A stretch of DNA of 6,623 nt from Candidatus Pacearchaeota archaeon (lineage in GTDB: Archaea; Nanoarchaeota; Nanoarchaeia; Pacearchaeales; GW2011-AR1), in assembly GCA_002690445.1 (NCBI GenBank), contig NZER01000446.1, positions 1-6,623 on the forward strand. The letters are read 5' to 3'. Positions 5,228 to 6,623 of this stretch are shown piece by piece. The position numbers and the translations under genes are program-made. How positions within the stretch are numbered: position 1 is the first letter of the stretch; every line of letters starts with the position of its first letter. The notes under the pieces are model-generated. The model saw only the letters and a list, made by a program, of their open reading frames with translations, had not been told where the DNA came from and did not search any database.

Positions 5228-5799
5228 ATGCTGAACATGCACTACGAGTGGAATTCCTTGAATGGGGCACCAAACTGCGAACCGCCATCCGTCTGGCGGA
5301 ATCGCGTCTGGATGCAGACAGCTTCGCTCATTCGATGCGCGTCGCCGCATTGACAGAGGGCAATTCGACGGCGTTCAATGCGACCCTACAGGACAACACA
5401 GCAGGCCTGAAAGCGATGGTGGTCGGCGTCTTGCACGACCTCGTCGAAGACCAAGTGCGAGGAAACGTGGTGGATTTCAGGCACCTTACGGATGAGTTCG
5501 GCAAAGAGGTGTCCGAGGCGGTGGAGATTCTGACACGGCCGGCAGCATCAGGGATGACGTATCGTGACTACATCGAGGAGGTCGTCAAGAATGACCTCGC
5601 CACACTGGTGAAGATTGCGGACTTGGATGATCACTTGAGTGAGGCGAATGCAGCGACACTCAGACCGACACTGCGCCCTCGATACAAGCGGGCACAGTCT
5701 CAACTGAAAGCGGCGCGCACGACAAAGCTCTGGGCGGATGACGCACATGAGGCGTTGCAAGGCTGGGTTAAACAACGAGATATGAACGGAGCGTGGTAA
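5224..5799 (+). CDS. HD-domain metal-dependent phosphohydrolase, SpoT/MESH1-like (191 aa)
   Basis: The motif order matches the HD hydrolase domain of RelA/SpoT and small alarmone hydrolases. H36 is in SFAHSMRVA, HDLVED spans 71-76, FGKEVSEAV spans 92-100 followed by LTRP (103-106), and VKIADLDDHL spans 129-138 with D133. H36, H71, D72 and D133 would bind a divalent metal (typically manganese in SpoT-like enzymes), with E75/D76 as catalytic acids. The size is close to that of stand-alone MESH1-type enzymes, and no synthetase domain is present. Two features differ from typical (p)ppGpp hydrolases: the Asn four residues after the last metal-binding Asp is His137, and the usual RKD-like start of the domain reads RLD (28-30). 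The substrate may therefore be another nucleotide. The start overlaps the previous stop (ATGA). AAGGATGGA at 5204-5212 is a distant ribosome site. Confidence 0.82.
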   Translation: MNAEHALRVEFLEWGTKLRTAIRLAESRLDADSFAHSMRVAALTEGNSTAFNATLQDNTAGLKAMVVGVLHDLVEDQVRGNVVDFRHLTDEFGKEVSEAVEILTRPAASGMTYRDYIEEVVKNDLATLVKIADLDDHLSEANAATLRPTLRPRYKRAQSQLKAARTTKLWADDAHEALQGWVKQRDMNGAW

Positions 5800-5801
5800 C
5801 G

Positions 5802-5924
5802 ATGATAACAGAAGACTGGTTACGTGAGACGGAGATGTGGTTGGCGCTGTATTGCGCGGCTGCGGTGTTCGTGTCTGGGTGGGTGATGTTGTACGTCACT
5901 GAGATGCATGGGGAGGACAGATGA
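5802..5924 (+). CDS. Tiny single-pass membrane protein (40 aa)
   Basis: This is a 40-residue frame that is easily missed because of its length. An acidic N-terminal segment (MITEDWLRETEMW) is followed by a hydrophobic helix at residues 14-32 and a short tail (TEMHGEDR). GGAG at 5788-5791 lies ten bases before the ATG, and the gene begins two bases after the HD gene stop. Its stop overlaps the next start as ATGA, so it fills an otherwise unexplained 121-base interval exactly. These points support it as a real gene. The Cys at residue 18 sits in LALYC, which does not meet the lipobox rule. Function unknown; small membrane proteins of this type in phages are often inhibitors or lysis accessories. 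Confidence 0.68.
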   Translation: MITEDWLRETEMWLALYCAAAVFVSGWVMLYVTEMHGEDR

Positions 5925-6121
5925 TTTGGTTCGTTATCGTTGGAGTCGTCATGCTCTATGGTGTGTGGCGATTTGCGCCACTGTCTGACGACATGTATGT
6001 GTCGGAAGAGACACGCATGTACTATGCCACCGGACGACAGGCGCGTCGATGTGCCTTCGTGGACTGGTCCTCCATCGAACATCTCGATGCATGGACGGAT
6101 TCGGAAAGGAAAGGGGCCTAA
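5921..6121 (+). CDS. Membrane-anchored small protein (66 aa)
   Basis: Residues 2-17 form an N-terminal hydrophobic helix (IWFVIVGVVMLYGVW) with almost no preceding residues. A soluble part of about 48 residues follows, with an acidic stretch and a basic RQARR (39-43). The N-terminus could be a signal anchor with either orientation; Arg18 just after the helix suggests the soluble part stays in the cytoplasm. There is no signal-peptidase site or lipobox. GGAGG (5912-5916) lies four bases before the ATG, which overlaps the previous stop (ATGA). It forms a pair with the 40-residue membrane protein just upstream. No family is recognised, and nothing specifically supports holin or spanin function. 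Confidence 0.7.
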   Translation: MIWFVIVGVVMLYGVWRFAPLSDDMYVSEETRMYYATGRQARRCAFVDWSSIEHLDAWTDSERKGA

Positions 6122-6288
6122 TGGGTCAAAGACGGGTTAACAATTCGCCCACACGCAAAGCACAACGGCGTGAGGAAGCAACGGTCAGACAGGAGGAACG
6201 CCTCCTCCGTTCTGATGAGGAACAACTCGCGCTGATTGCCAGTCGGCGTGGGGAGAACAAGCGAGAGCGAAAAGCTCTCAGCAACTAA
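6121..6288 (+). CDS. Highly charged helical small protein (55 aa)
   Basis: About half of the residues are charged and the protein is predicted to be one long helix from about residue 13 to 50, rich in Arg and Glu (KAQRREEATVRQEERLLR at 13-30). It is basic overall and has no Cys or Trp. The start overlaps the previous stop as TAATG and is preceded by the purine-rich AAAGGAAAGGGG region (AAGGGG at 6111-6116). An in-frame ATG at 6049 would extend the protein by 24 residues inside the previous gene and is rejected. The gene is the last before a GC-rich palindrome, so it probably ends the transcript. A coiled-coil or nucleic-acid-binding role is possible but not shown. Confidence 0.65.
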   Translation: MGQRRVNNSPTRKAQRREEATVRQEERLLRSDEEQLALIASRRGENKRERKALSN

Positions 6289-6292
6289 GCAT

Positions 6293-6320
6293 CGAATGGG
6301 GGGCATATGCCCCCCGTTTG
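6293..6320 (+). terminator. GC-rich palindrome, probable weak intrinsic terminator
   Basis: GGGGGGCATATGCCCCCC (6298-6315) is a perfect 18-bp palindrome. With flanking bases, the RNA stem can extend to 11 pairs (CGAAT on the left against GTTTG on the right, two of them G-U) around a CATATG loop. It lies five bases after the stop of the 55-residue gene and is followed only by a short T-run (GTTTG). Termination is therefore likely but incomplete. Because the DNA is symmetric it could also act in the reverse direction or be a protein-binding site. Confidence 0.6.
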
Positions 6321-6326
6321 AGGGAG
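6321..6326 (+). promoter_or_regulatory. Ribosome binding site for the final gene
   Basis: AGGGAG lies six bases before the ATG at 6333, just after the palindrome. It supports 6333 as a genuine start and implies that the last gene is translated independently of the genes before the hairpin. Confidence 0.65.
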
Positions 6327-6332
6327 AACGAC

Positions 6333-6623
6333 ATGAACAAGGACAACCGATACGAGACGACGCCACATGGCACTCAGATAGTCGAAGGAGACTACCTTCC
6401 ACCAAACACCTATCACTGGATGATTGACAGAGCGTATGGGGCGTGCGCTGATGAGAAACTGCCCATTCACGGTCCTCGTGATTGTGATGTCGATGAGGTA
6501 TTTGGGCCGGCAGCGAACCGCTTCATCATCAAGGATGACGACGGCAATGTGTACTACGGTGGACTCATCCAAGGCGCAGACTATCACGGATTTGAACCAC
6601 TCGACGATTACGGTCAGCCCAAT
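6333..6623 (+). CDS. Hypothetical protein, 3' truncated by window end (97 codons visible)
   Basis: An open frame of 97 codons runs to the last base of the window with no stop. The visible part is soluble and acidic. It is rich in Asp, Gly and Tyr, with a beta-type stretch NRFIIKDDDGNVYYGGLI (62-79) and two Cys (38 and 51). I do not recognise a family. A good Shine-Dalgarno sequence (AGGGAG, spacing six) supports the start. The gene follows the palindrome at 6298-6315, so it may be expressed by read-through or from a promoter I cannot see; the 44-base gap has no clear -35/-10 pair. Confidence 0.65.
   Translation, partial: MNKDNRYETTPHGTQIVEGDYLPPNTYHWMIDRAYGACADEKLPIHGPRDCDVDEVFGPAANRFIIKDDDGNVYYGGLIQGADYHGFEPLDDYGQPN

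Noticed and set aside
5853..5855. Cys18 of the 40-residue membrane protein as a lipobox cysteine (o-spanin-like)
   Set aside because: The preceding residues are LALY, with Tyr at -1 where a small residue is required, and the N-terminus is acidic rather than basic.

Overview
The window looks like part of a tailed-phage or prophage-like genome from a bacterial host. All genes lie on the + strand and are packed tightly. Most are short proteins of no family I recognise, and starts repeatedly overlap the preceding stop (ATGA or TAATG). Base composition is moderately GC-rich. There is no transposase, integrase, rRNA, tRNA or CRISPR array, and no structural phage gene, so the phage assignment is inferred from layout and gene type. 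The host cannot be named.

Layout. (1) 8-468: two small genes, an unknown charged protein and a single-pass membrane protein, joined by a TAATG overlap. (2) 491-2937: a perfect sigma70-type promoter (TTGACA, 17 bp, TATAAT) placed so that transcription should start on the A of the ATG of an 803-codon gene. That gene encodes a CobT-like protein with an N-terminal HEVGH zinc-protease-like motif, a very acidic linker and a C-terminal VWA domain with an intact MIDAS. No Shine-Dalgarno sequence is present, so its mRNA is predicted to be leaderless. (3) 2974-3956: two genes sharing a short module (TRKxLxxFE followed by RxGRGxYxxPT, possibly a winged helix). They are separated by a 176-base gap that holds two strong RNA-foldable structures. 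(4) 3966-6288: a run of translationally coupled small genes. The only one with a recognisable family encodes an HD-domain hydrolase related in motif order to SpoT/MESH1. Two tiny membrane proteins follow it (one of only 40 residues), then a 55-residue highly charged protein. (5) 6293-6320: a GC-rich palindrome, probably a weak terminator, followed by a gene that runs off the window end.

Working model. The VWA/metalloprotease-like protein and the two module proteins may form one functional block. VWA proteins of this class normally work with a MoxR/CobS-type AAA+ ATPase, which is not in this window and may lie nearby. The downstream block looks like typical accessory early-gene content: nucleotide metabolism (HD protein) plus small host-interaction proteins. 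These roles are inferred. The firm observations are the promoter geometry, the HExxH plus MIDAS motifs, the HD motif set, the shared module and the inverted repeats.
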